NCBI GenBank assembly: GCA_015680685.1
Contig: MNCI01013653.1
Location: forward strand, 247,893 to 270,471
Direction: 5' to 3'
Origin: Gnetum montanum
Taxonomy: Eukaryota; Streptophyta; Gnetopsida; Gnetales; Gnetaceae
DNA length: 22,579 bases
Positions within the stretch are counted from its first letter, which is position 1, and every line of letters starts with the position of its first letter. The position numbers were made by a program, and so were the translations under genes. The notes under the pieces were generated by a model, which ran no database searches, was not told the origin of the DNA, and saw only the letters and a list, made by a program, of their open reading frames with translations. Positions 1-8,433 of the stretch are shown here, piece after piece.

Positions 1-335
1 GAGTTGTGCTCAAATGTTTTTGCAAAATTTCATTTGTTACAAGTAGGTATTATAAGTACCGCGTAGACTAGGCAATTGAAAAAAATAGAAACTCTCAACA
101 ACTCACAATACTTGGCAAAGTTGGTTGAATCTCTTTAAGATAAGTCATTTATAGTTTACACACAATGCAATCATTTCATTTTTCACAACTGCACACCACA
201 AAAGCACACACACATACTCAAATTAACTACTGAGTCTATTTGGAGGTATCTGGGCCTTGGTGTTGCTAGAGACTAGCAAGCACCTAAATCTTGTTCGAGG
301 ACACTTGTTGGCAGTCGCATCCTTAACGGTCGCCA
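1..335. other. Unassigned left-edge sequence joined to element M
   Basis: No gene is recognised here. Homology to the gag of the minus-strand element stops at about 336-340, and what lies to the left does not match the corresponding part of E1 or E2. The piece next to the junction, read on the minus strand from 335, begins TGGCGACCGTTAAGGA. This resembles the tRNA-Asp-type primer-binding site of this branch, with an inserted base and a gap, so the stretch could be the leader of another minus-strand retroelement whose LTR is missing. That is an inference. A short CA-rich run lies near 200-215. Confidence 0.4.
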
Positions 336-1356
336 ATAGTAACATCCTTTTGGATGTTCATATTCATAGATGTTACATTTAGTTTTATCATCAGAGTTAG
401 ACTCCCCAACTTCCTCAACTGCAGTAGCTTTGCCCTTACCTCTTTGGTAGGCACGTTCAGCTTCTTTTCACCTCTTGTGATTATGATCACTATTTTGCTC
501 CTTACATTCTTTAGAAATCTTCAACTTGGTTTGAATGTTTTCATTCAAAGAGTCTCATAACTTATCAACCTTGGCCAAAATATCAAAAATAGATTTTTGG
601 AAAGGCAAGATCTTTTTGTTCACCACTTCATTAAGTGGTGACTCCTCCTTATCACAAAATCAAACCTTTCATTTTCTAATGGAAGTGTCCCTATTATACT
701 CTTCAATACTTTCTCTCTTTCATAGCTCACCTTCTTCTTTTGCTACCTACTCAATTAACCTTTGGATCCAATGAGCTCTTAGTTTAAACAATCTTCCTCG
801 GCCATACATCCTAAGGTTTTTTCTTATTTGGGCTCTAAGCCCATCTGTGATGTGGCAAAATTGTTCCCTCTAAGAATAATCATGACTAGGGCATTGGTGT
901 AGGAGTGAATAGTATCAGCCCATGGTGGTATCCAAGGGTTCATGTGCTCCTTATTTCTAGCCTTAGATTTTCTTTCTTAGATTAGACACTTTGGAGTATG
1001 TCTGATATTTGTTATTGAATAGTTCTAATATGGTACTCCATCTGTGGATAGATTCTAGCTCTAAGGACCAGTACCAACTTTTAGGTTCCTTAATGAGTGT
1101 CATTGGGAAAAGCTTGAGCTTTTTCCACTCATTTTATATATTTTTTAAGACATAAGCATCATGAAAATCTTGTAGATGCACTTGTGGATTAAAATTGTAA
1201 CCCCCCTTCAAATCCTAGGATACTGTTCATGTATAAACGCTTGATCCAACTATCCTTTATATGCCTAGTTGGAATTTTCACTGCCTCCACAATGTTAAGA
1301 ATACTTCAAGTCACCAATATCTATTCATCATTATCACTAAATCGATGACATCAATG
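336..1356 (-). pseudogene. gag pseudogene of element M, central and C-terminal part
   Basis: This encodes the capsid-type Gag of an LTR retrotransposon. On the minus strand the translation gives a core with tryptophans spaced as in the retrotransposon gag family, including a WSTILELFN-like segment near 1040-990, followed by a charged region with EYNRD near 660 and VWFCDKEE-type acidic residues, and it ends with EYEHPKGC near 350. The same blocks occur in order in the gag of E1 (3180-4130) and E2 (11860-12660). Stops are frequent, mostly TAG and TGA where the relatives have Gln or Trp codons. No CCHC zinc knuckle is visible; only the HPKGC motif is seen at that place. It continues the frame interrupted at 7601. 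Confidence 0.85.
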
Positions 1357-1361
1357 ATGGT
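1357..1361. repeat. Target-site duplication ATGGT, left copy
   Basis: ATGGT directly precedes the TG of the E1 5' LTR and is repeated directly after the CA of the 3' LTR at 7596-7600. Five bases is the usual duplication length for Ty3/gypsy elements. Confidence 0.92.
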
Positions 1362-1372
1362 TGATGGGACAC

Positions 1373-1460
1373 GATATCACATGGGCCGCGATATCGGATC
1401 CCACATGATATCGCATACGCGATATCACGTCGTCCCCTGCAATATCGCGTACATGATATC
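1373..1460 (+). promoter_or_regulatory. Cluster of GATATC palindromes in E1 U3
   Basis: Exact GATATC occurs at 1373, 1390, 1407, 1421 and 1455, with a variant AATATC at 1441; several are extended as CGATATC, GATATCGC or GATATCAC. All lie within about 105 bp upstream of the TATA box. The 3' LTR keeps two exact sites (6825, 6856) plus two variants. A role as repeated upstream promoter sites is inferred from position and repetition only. Confidence 0.6.
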
Positions 1461-1478
1461 ACAGTGCATCGCAAAGTC

Positions 1479-1488
1479 TATAAATAAG
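1479..1488 (+). promoter_or_regulatory. TATA box of E1 5' LTR
   Basis: TATAAATAAG, conserved at 6880 in the 3' LTR and placed as expected between U3 and R. Confidence 0.8.
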
Positions 1489-1655
1489 AGGCAACTCTCC
1501 CTTGTTTTCTCATCTAGATCTAAACCTTAGTGAAACTCTAGAAGTTTTACCTCTCCAGAGATAGAATATTTTCCATGTGCCCGTAGTAGGAGCTACAAAA
1601 TAAACAGATCTTTATTCGAGTAAACATTGTACCTGAACACAAGTTTGTGTACGAC

Positions 1656-1661
1656 AATAAA
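1656..1661 (+). promoter_or_regulatory. Poly(A) signal in E1 5' LTR
   Basis: AATAAA about 180 bp downstream of TATA, conserved in the E1 3' LTR (7057-7062) and the E2 LTR (22179-22184). Confidence 0.65.
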
Positions 1662-1838
1662 GAAAAACTTCTTGGATAAACCTTGCAGTGCATGGAATAG
1701 GATAATTAGCATTTTATTTATTGTTATTTATTATTTCTTATCTAAATGCTTTCTTAGTTATTAATTCTCTCTCAACCCTTCTCTCCTAGTTAAGTGCCTC
1801 AATACGACCGCTTCGAGCACGTGCGTTATGCTTGGTGA

Positions 1839-1839
1839 N
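1839..1839. other. Ambiguous base N at an LTR indel
   Basis: The only N in the window. The 3' LTR has about 140 bp (7239-7380) between the two sequences that meet here, and the LTRs of E2 and M contain the corresponding segment too, so the 5' LTR has lost it or the assembly collapsed it. Confidence 0.85.
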
Positions 1840-2066
1840 ACTTATTAGCTTAGGAGATAAAATAGAAAAGACATATAAAAATCATATACCTCAGAGTTAC
1901 ATAATCATACCATGACAAATACAAGTAAGTCTGGGAAGATAACAAATAATTAACCTTAAGTGTTCCATGAGCCATGTAGGCACTTAGTCTACGGAGTTCG
2001 ACTGGATCGCTTGTGTTATGCTCATATTCATATGGTTGAGTGTAGGGGTACCTCGCCACTCATCAT

Positions 2067-2084
2067 TGCCGCCATTGCCAAGGA
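2067..2084 (+). other. Primer-binding site of E1 (tRNA-Asp-like)
   Basis: TGCCGCCATTGCCAAGGA begins two bases after the LTR end. It matches the complement of a plant tRNA-Asp 3' end (TGGCGCCGTTGCCGGGGA, recalled) at 14 of 18 bases, and three of the four mismatches are G-to-A. This primer type is known from Athila and Tat elements. Confidence 0.75.
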
Positions 2085-2210
2085 CTAAAGGTTTCTACGC
2101 TAAGTAGAACATAGGAAACTACTTACATTGTTGGAAGCTTAAACGAACCTTAGGGTTAATCAAACAAAAATAAATTATATAACAGTTAAATAGCATATCG
2201 ATAAGACATA

Positions 2211-4790
2211 ATGTCTTCTTCTTCTCCTCACAAGAGCATTACACCACCTAGGGATAATACAAGAAATAGTCGGCAGTCAAAAACACATAACCTAAATCAG
2301 CCAATTCCTAAGCAATATAGGGTGACATATACTCATCCCGATGAGTATATACCCAATTTTACTTTTATCCTCCATCAGAATGAACAGATGCGCTAGAGAG
2401 ACTTGCAAGGTAACATAGTGTTACCTCTAGATCGTGCAGTCCCCAACATGCTCCTCCGTGCTTTGGCACAGATAGGCATGACTAAGCTCTATGCTGAATA
2501 TGTTATAGGTGATTTTGACACAAGGGATTACTATCCTATAGCTGCACAACGTATGAGGGATTGAAGGCAAGAGAGCCAACATACACTGTTGAAGGACAAA
2601 GAGGTCCTGCATGTCCTAAGCAAAATTGAAGATGGTGAACCAATCATAACTGGTTCGCTATTGAAAGATGTTCCCCCTCCTAACAATAGTGAGGAGGTGG
2701 GATATTAGAACCTACACTCCATGATATAAAACCCTAGTTCTGATCCCTGTGAACACCAACTGTTCACTGAGGGAACAACAACAAATAATAAGGATGGGCA
2801 CTTAGATCGTCATCATGATCGAGGTCAGAGCCACAAAAGGGAAGGTAAGAAACATGGTCATGGAAATGGTTCTCCTTCTTCCTCACCTTTATCACATCAC
2901 TCACCCTCTCCTTCCACATTAGGGCACAGTCATAGAGAGCATAATGAAGAGGATAAAGGTAAGAAAAATGAGAGACCTCAACGAGAGAGTCAAGAGAGAG
3001 GACGAGGGAAGTCAAGAGAATCAAGGCATGAACGAAGGGAAAGTAGGAAACAATGTAGACATCATAGACATCATGAAAGAGATGATCATGATGAACCCCT
3101 AATTGCCACCCAAAGCTTGCTAGATATAACAAAAGCAGTGACAATCCAAACAAGGCATCAAAAAGATAGCCGGATCAAGTGCTTAGACATGAACAATATC
3201 CCACGCTTCGAAGGGAGATACAACGGGAATCTGCAAAATTATTTATAGGCATTCCATGATGCTTGCATTTTGCAAAACATAGAGAATGAGTGGTAGAAAA
3301 TAAAGTTATTTCCAAGGACACTCATAAAGGAAGCAGAGAGTTGGTACCAGTCCTTAGAGCTGGAAACCATTAGGAGGTGGAGTACGATATTAGAACTCTT
3401 CAATGATAAATATCAGATGTACTCCAGAGTGTCTAATTTGCTTAAGAAGATCCAAGGATGGAAGCAAGGTACTCATGAATCCTTGGATGCTACCATGGGT
3501 TGCTACTATGCATTATTACATCATTGCTCGGGCCATAGTTATGCACAACGGACCAACTATGCCATCTCATAGATGGGATAAGGTATTAAACTAGGAGAAC
3601 CCTTGGGACTTATGCCCAAGGGAGACTATCAAAACTTAGATCTCATGAGATTCATAGATTGTTAGAATAAGTAGCCGAAGAAAAAGGGGAGCTACAAAAA
3701 AGGGAAAGTGCGGAAGAATATAATCGTGATCCCTCTCTTCAAAAGAAGGGAGTGAGATTTTGTGATGAAGAGGATGAGTCACCACTCGAAGAGTTGGTGA
3801 ACAGGAAAACCTTGCCACTGCAAAAGCTAACAATAGAACTAGCGGCTAAGGTAGATGAAGTATGGAGCTCCTTAGCCACTAAAATTGAAACTATTCTAAA
3901 TATTGTAGAGGATTCTAAGGAGGAACGAAGTAGTGATAAGGACAAGAAAAAGTGGAGAGATGCAAGCCCTGCATGTGACAAGGGTAAGGGGAAAATAACT
4001 ATCTTGGATGAGGTTTTGAATTTAGATACAAACGATGACAGTGGATGAGAGATCTACCACTATGACCATCCTAAGGGATGTTGTCTAATCATCTCACATC
4101 TACAAGAGTTTTGGGGTGTATGCACTCAACCTAAGACTCAACAAACAACAGACACCCCTAAGGTTACCTTATCCTTAAGGTAACCCAAGAAAATTCCACC
4201 AATCATTGACATACTATCCAAGTGGAACTCCACCATAACCCATCAGACAACATTAGTAGTGGCAACACCCACAGTCATGGGGGATGCCACCGCCGAAACA
4301 ATAGTACCCTTACTAGCAGCCCGATCCATATGGTTACTACGTGCAACAGCCGATTTCTCCAAGTGACTCCATGGGTCACACTACTCCCGAACGTCACTAC
4401 CCAGTTTGGGTGTACTTTAGAAGGACTCCTTCTCCTCTGGGAGATTCTCCACATTCATACCATCCTCCTACTTTGTCCGCACCTCTTCCACCAATAGTTC
4501 CCATACCTCCTACTCCAACAATGCAAGGGGTACTCCCCACTCAACCACAACAACAAAATTCTACGAGATCCATAACAATCTAATCCACTGTTGGTTTTGA
4601 CAACCGTAAAAAGAGAAGATCCTTCTTTAGAACCAAAAGCCTAGACAACCTCTCACAACAACAAGCGGTTGAGTCTGTGATCACTCCTCCAACACATAAG
4701 GCTTCGGAGCTTCCTTCCATCCAACAATAGAGCTTAACGAGAAACCGACTAGAGCAAGGTAGGCCATCTTCCCAAGAAACTATCTAACCC
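2211..4790 (+). pseudogene. gag pseudogene of E1 with linker to protease
   Basis: Gag polyprotein of the element. ATG at 2211 opens a frame starting MSSSSPHKS that can be followed with unchanged phase to about 3600 despite stops at 2394, 2562, 2706, 2727, 3246 and 3294. Segments in order: an N-terminal part; a His-, Ser- and Arg-rich region (about 2796-3100) with SR and RE runs; the gag core (3170-3560) with RFEG, SWYQSLE and RWSTILELF; then a shift by one frame near 3600-3655 to an acidic/basic part ending in DHPKGC near 4080. A Pro- and Gln-rich linker follows in the first frame (4341-4770). No CCHC knuckle is seen. Most stops stand where E2, M or the family has Gln or Trp. Confidence 0.88.
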
Positions 4791-4800
4791 TGGAAGTCCC

Positions 4801-5349
4801 TTAATCTACCTTCAAGTCATTGGAAATGAACCACATAAGGCTCTTCTTCACTCAGGTTCTGGAGTCAACTTAATTTTACGAGAGATGTATCAAGCCTAGA
4901 ACCTACCCCAACTTAAGAAGAGAAACATTCAACTAGAGCTGGTTGACTAGTCCATCACCATTTCATTAGGATTGGTGGAGGACATCATTACCACTGTGTG
5001 TGGTTGGTCTTACCTAGCTGATTTCCTGGTGATTGAAGTCAACAACAACAAAGGGGACTTCCCAATTATAATGAGGAGGGCATGGCTAAGCACGATAGAT
5101 GCATGCCTAGGGATTTTCGATCTTTCCTTGGAAATATCTAATGTAAACATTTATGGAAAGATTGAGAAGAAGAAAGTTCTATGCATCACATACAGTGACT
5201 CATTGGGTGATGACATGGAGGAATGCACAACATCTCCTCCATGCAACAAGTGTGCCCTTGAAACTATGAGACAAAGATGCCTGTATGTACAAACCACACA
5301 ACCAGTAGTAGACACCCTGTGGTTGACATCTAGTCGAAAGAGAAACTGA
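4801..5349 (+). pseudogene. Aspartic protease pseudogene of E1
   Basis: Retropepsin-like protease that would process Gag-Pol. The frame holds LLHSGSGVNLI at about 4846-4887, where the family has L-D-S/T-G: the catalytic Asp is replaced by His (CAC). Downstream are VEDIITTVCGWSYLADF and IIMRRAWLSTIDACLG, matching the C-terminal flap and ILGRPWL-type region of plant retrotransposon proteases. Stops lie at 4897 and 4948. The copy in E2 (13382-13869) aligns throughout but keeps the Asp. Downstream similarity to E2 continues to about 5370 and then breaks off. Confidence 0.85.
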
Positions 5350-5374
5350 CAAATATGCATGGAATAAAATGGGG

Positions 5375-5450
5375 AAACAACTCATGCCAACGATGAAGGC
5401 ATAGATACATTAGGTTCCCGATTACCCAATCATTACCTAATGATTAATGG
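5375..5450 (+). other. Deletion scar: RT, RNase H and integrase missing
   Basis: Left of this point E1 follows E2 up to about 13985 (AATATGCATG shared). To the right E1 follows E2 from about 17530 (AAAGTCTTTGCATG versus AAAGTATTTGCATG). About 3.5 kb with the RT, RNase H and integrase regions is therefore absent. The exact breakpoint is blurred by divergence. Confidence 0.75.
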
Positions 5451-6240
5451 GAAAACAAAGTATTTGCATGGTGTGGTTCTCACGTATAAACACATAAAAC
5501 CAAAAACAAAAGAGAAAAAAAAGAAAGTGAGAATTCAAAGCACACCCCTTAGACAAAATAATTCCTTGGGCTACAAGCACTGGTTATGGAACTCAAAATA
5601 AAAATGTTCCCTCTAACGAAGGCCCTTCTCGCTCCCACTCTCTCCTCCTTGTTTCGTTGGAATGGTGGTGGTTGTTGCATGAAGACATTCTTATTTTTTC
5701 AAGAGGATTGTTCAGCCAAATGCATTAATGCGAAGTCACTGGAAGTGGGTTGTTTGAGGCTAGAGTTGGAATGAGATTTTTTGAGTCACATTAATCATGA
5801 ACTACATAAGGGGCTGTATACCATCTTCTTCTTGGGACTCCATTTCATTCTCTTCTCTCCACCCTTCTCTCCATTATTCAGCTGATTACCGGTTGTATCA
5901 TTAGTCTATATATTTTGGTTGATGCATTGTTTTCTTTTTGATAAATTCTTACGGTTAAGACTTTCACTCTTGTTCCAAATGACATTCCCAGAGCCTACGG
6001 ACTCTTTGAATATGGGTTTGTTAGGGCATTAAGGGCATGAGCCTGCTTTGGGGAGGACCCACTAACATTCCTATTTGGTGCACCATTTAACTTCTTTTCC
6101 CTAACATTTTTGGCAGTCTATTTTATTTTTTTCATTTCCATTTTGACATCCATTTCATTAATGTTATCGTTGTCTCTTTTTCTCCATCTTTCTTTTTCTT
6201 TTTCTTTCTCCATTTTATCGCTACCATAGGTTCATGATTA
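5450..6240 (+). other. 3' noncoding region of E1
   Basis: No ORF is supported. Blocks match the region downstream of integrase in E2: GGGCTACAAGCACTGGTTATG (5568) with 17621-17641, and GGGCATTAAGGG with the following GGA-CCCAC (6022-6062) with 18097-18135. A pyrimidine-rich TTTCTTTTT run lies at 6175-6212. A PPT-like AGTCATGGGGG stands at 6240-6250. Confidence 0.7.
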
Positions 6241-6339
6241 GTCATGGGGGTATAGGGCCCAATTTTTTTGATTTTCTCCTAACCCCTACACCTTCGGTAG
6301 TCACTAATATTATATCTCCACATCCATAATCAACCATAC

Positions 6340-6526
6340 CACAACCTAAGCCAATAGACCTTTCATCATAGCAAGGTATCAACTGCATTGAAATTCATTT
6401 ACCCTTGCTAATATAAAGACTGTGTTATGTGTGTAGATGGAAATCATGCAAGAATGGATTGGATCTAGAAGGAACTCTTGGAATCGAACGGTGCTGGAGC
6501 AGCTATGCAAGGAACGAGATGGATAG
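6340..6526 (+). pseudogene. Remnant of the third-ORF acceptor and start in E1
   Basis: The stretch ending TTATGTGTGTAG followed by ATGG (6437) aligns with the end of the proposed intron and the start codon of the E2 third ORF (TTATGTTCTGATTGTAG then ATGG at 18916); an upstream AAGGTATCAA is shared as well. From ATG at 6437 only 29 codons remain before TAG at 6524, and the rest of the large E2 ORF is absent. The reading as a deletion remnant rests on this alignment made by eye. Confidence 0.5.
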
Positions 6527-6783
6527 CACGCTTACAGATGGACAAAAAAAGGTGCAATCTTGGCATTGGCAGTAGCAAAACTTCTTTCTCTCTCTCTTTC
6601 TCAACTACCAAATGAGGCCTGATGTCAATGTAATAAGGTGTTCACTCTTGTTGTCATGAATACCAGTTTTGTCATATCTTGTAATGATGATACATTCACA
6701 TGTCATCCCATTAGTTCCATTTGAGTTAATAATCCCATACTGTCCCAATATTTTGTAAGGAATTCGAGGATAAGTTTTTATTC

Positions 6784-6796
6784 AGTCATGGGGGTA
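6784..6796 (+). other. Polypurine tract of E1
   Basis: AGTCATGGGGGTA directly before the TG of the 3' LTR, the site where plus-strand DNA synthesis is primed. The purine run is short. The same 11-mer AGTCATGGGGG recurs at 6240 and at 16991 in E2. Confidence 0.7.
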
Positions 6797-7595
6797 TGAT
6801 GGGATGCAATATCACATGCTTCATGATATCGCATATGCTATATCGCATCCCATGCGATATCACAGTGCATTGAAAATTTTATAAATAAGAGGTGGCTCTC
6901 CCTTGTTTTCTCATCTAGATCTTGACCTTAGCGAAACTCTAGCAATTTTACCTCTCTAGAGATAGGATATTTTCCATGTGCCTGCAGTAGGAGCTCCAAA
7001 GTGAATGGATCTTTATTCGAGCAAACATTGTACCTAAACACAAGTTTGTGTACGGCAATAAAGACGAACTTCTTGGATAAACCTTGCAGTGCATGGAATA
7101 GGCTAATTAGGATTTTATTTATTGTTATTTACTATTTTCCATTTAAATGCTTTATTAATTATTAAATCTTTCTAATCCTTCTCTCCTAGTTAAGTGCCTC
7201 AGTATGATCACTTTGAGCATGTACATTACGCTTTGTGATCCCAGCAACGATTAGCATTTGGTAACCAAGGTTGCATTGGTTCAAGGTGTGAATGGTAAGT
7301 GAGAACAGATGCTGATGCTAGGTTAATTAAGAATTAGTTAGTTAGTTAGAGTTAGTTAATTAATCTCTTTAACCATTCATCTTATCAGCTTAGGAGATAA
7401 AATAGAAAAGAAATATGAAAATCATATACCTTGGACTTACTTAACTATACCATGACAAATAAAAGTAAGTCTGGGAAGACAACGAATAATTAACCTTAAG
7501 TGTTCCATGAGGTGTGTAGGCACTTAGTCTACGAAGTTTGGCCAGATCGTGTGTGTTACGTATGGTTGAGTGTAGGGATACCTCGCCACTCATCA
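6797..7595 (+). repeat. 3' LTR of E1
   Basis: 799 bp, begins TGATGGGATG and ends CACTCATCA, followed by the ATGGT duplication. TATA at 6880, AATAAA at 7057. It includes the segment 7239-7380 missing from the 5' copy, with a GTTA-repeat run at about 7335-7360. Its U3 is shorter than in the 5' LTR because several GATATC units are lacking. Confidence 0.93.
7057..7062 (+). promoter_or_regulatory. Poly(A) signal in E1 3' LTR
   Basis: AATAAA in R, which would direct 3' end formation of the E1 transcript. Confidence 0.65.
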
Positions 7596-7600
7596 ATGGT
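7596..7600. repeat. Target-site duplication ATGGT, right copy
   Basis: Identical to 1357-1361. Gag of M resumes directly after it. Confidence 0.92.
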
Positions 7601-7689
7601 TTTGACCACCCCTTCAATTTTTGTGGCCTTAATGATAATTATTATTTTGGCCACCCCTTCAATTTTTGTGGCCTTCATGGTCATTATTT
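7600..7689 (-). repeat. 45-bp tandem duplication in gag of M
   Basis: Two adjacent units (7600-7644 and 7645-7689) share TTTTG.CCACCCCTTCAATTTTTGTGGCCTT. The period is 45 bp, 15 codons, so the duplication keeps the frame. E1 has no counterpart at this point. Confidence 0.85.
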
Positions 7690-8279
7690 CGATGGTGGCT
7701 TCAATAAGAACCATCAGGTCAAGAGGATGAAGAGGAAGATGGACCACCACTACCACCACAGTGTTTGCCACCACTCTTATGATTATTATGATTACCATCC
7801 TTAGATCCCTTGTTGTTGCGATGTTTTCCCAAGTTCCTACCTTGGCTATCACTCTTTCATAGCCCTAGTTTATCAATAGTCAATTGTGGGGTTAGGTTCA
7901 CACCCTCACCATCAGTAGTAGGGGTTGGAAAATCTTCATATTGAGAACCTTCCAATGGAGGATCCTCATTGTTCTCTTGATCTTATTTGCATTGTGTTTC
8001 AATAGGATAGTAGTTTCAAGTGTCATATCCATCCATAACATACTCTTCATGAAGGTCTGCTATGTCCAACTTCTTAAGGATTTTGAATAACATCCCAGGC
8101 ATAGATCGATTAGGGGGAAAGATAATGTTGCCCTTCATATGATGCAATTATATTTGTTCATCTTGATATAGGGTGAAGATGAAATTTGGCACAAACTCAT
8201 CTGGATGGGTGTATACCACCTTGCATTATTATGGGATAGGTGGTTTAGTATATTTAGACTCATGAGAAGAAGAAGATAT
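7601..8279 (-). pseudogene. gag pseudogene of element M, N-terminal part
   Basis: The minus strand matches the first part of the E1 gag: ATATCTTCTTCTTCTCATGA at 8279 corresponds to the E1 start ATGTCTTCTTCTTCTCC, so the start codon has decayed to ATA. HPDEFVPNF follows near 8200 (HPDEYIPNF in E1), then DYDT-type and YYPI residues near 8000. Further on is a region rich in Asn, His, Gly and Ser, in the place of the His/Ser/Arg-rich part of E1. The frame runs into the E1 insertion and resumes at 1356 downward. Several stops are present. Confidence 0.82.
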
Positions 8280-8415
8280 TTTGCAAAACAAATTGAAATT
8301 GTCAGTGTGCTTTTATAATCCTATGTATAGTGGGAATGATATTGACCTTTAGGTTCATACAATAATATTAGTCATATTCACCTAAACCTAAATAGTGCAT
8401 GTGCTACAAACAAAG

Positions 8416-8433
8416 TCCCCAGGAATGGCATCA
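8416..8433 (-). other. Primer-binding site of element M
   Basis: On the minus strand TGATGCCATTCCTGGGGA follows the LTR end after one base, with the same spacing as in E1. It matches the tRNA-Asp-type PBS at 13 of 18 positions. Confidence 0.7.

Larger units (their letters stand above)
1362..2065 (+). repeat. 5' LTR of E1
   Basis: Begins TGATGGGA and ends CACTCATCA, 704 bp. It aligns along its length to 6797-7595. Differences from the 3' LTR include about 34 bp more sequence in the GATATC-rich U3 and about 140 bp less around the ambiguous base at 1839. TATA lies at 1479 and a poly(A) signal at 1656, giving the usual U3-R-U5 order. The TG...CA ends, target duplication and adjacent PBS fix the limits. 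Confidence 0.93.
1362..7595 (+). mobile_element. Element E1: full-boundary, internally deleted Ty3/gypsy element
   Basis: Complete from LTR to LTR, about 6.2 kb, flanked by ATGGT duplications. Order: 5' LTR, tRNA-Asp-like PBS, gag, protease, a deletion scar near 5375-5450, 3' noncoding DNA, the remnant of a third-ORF start, PPT and 3' LTR. Compared with E2 about 3.5 kb holding RT, RNase H and integrase is missing, and so is almost all of the third ORF. E1 therefore cannot supply its own polymerase or integrase, and whether it moved in this state or decayed afterwards is open. A hand count over about 255 aligned LTR bases from TATA onward gives about 25 differences, so the insertion is old. 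Confidence 0.93.

Noticed and set aside
1373-1460. Repeated GATATC units considered as a CRISPR-like array
   Set aside because: Units are six to ten bases with irregular spacing and sit in a plant LTR promoter.
2764-3153. 129-codon open frame on the minus strand
   Set aside because: It is the complement of the low-stop His/Ser/Arg-rich gag region, and the plus-strand frame is the one conserved in family order.
5586-5774. 62-codon plus-strand open frame in E1
   Set aside because: It lies in the 3' noncoding block, and the aligned E2 sequence does not keep the frame.
7538-7852. Overlapping open frames on both strands
   Set aside because: They span the E1 LTR end, target duplication and gag of M, so they are chance frames across an insertion junction.
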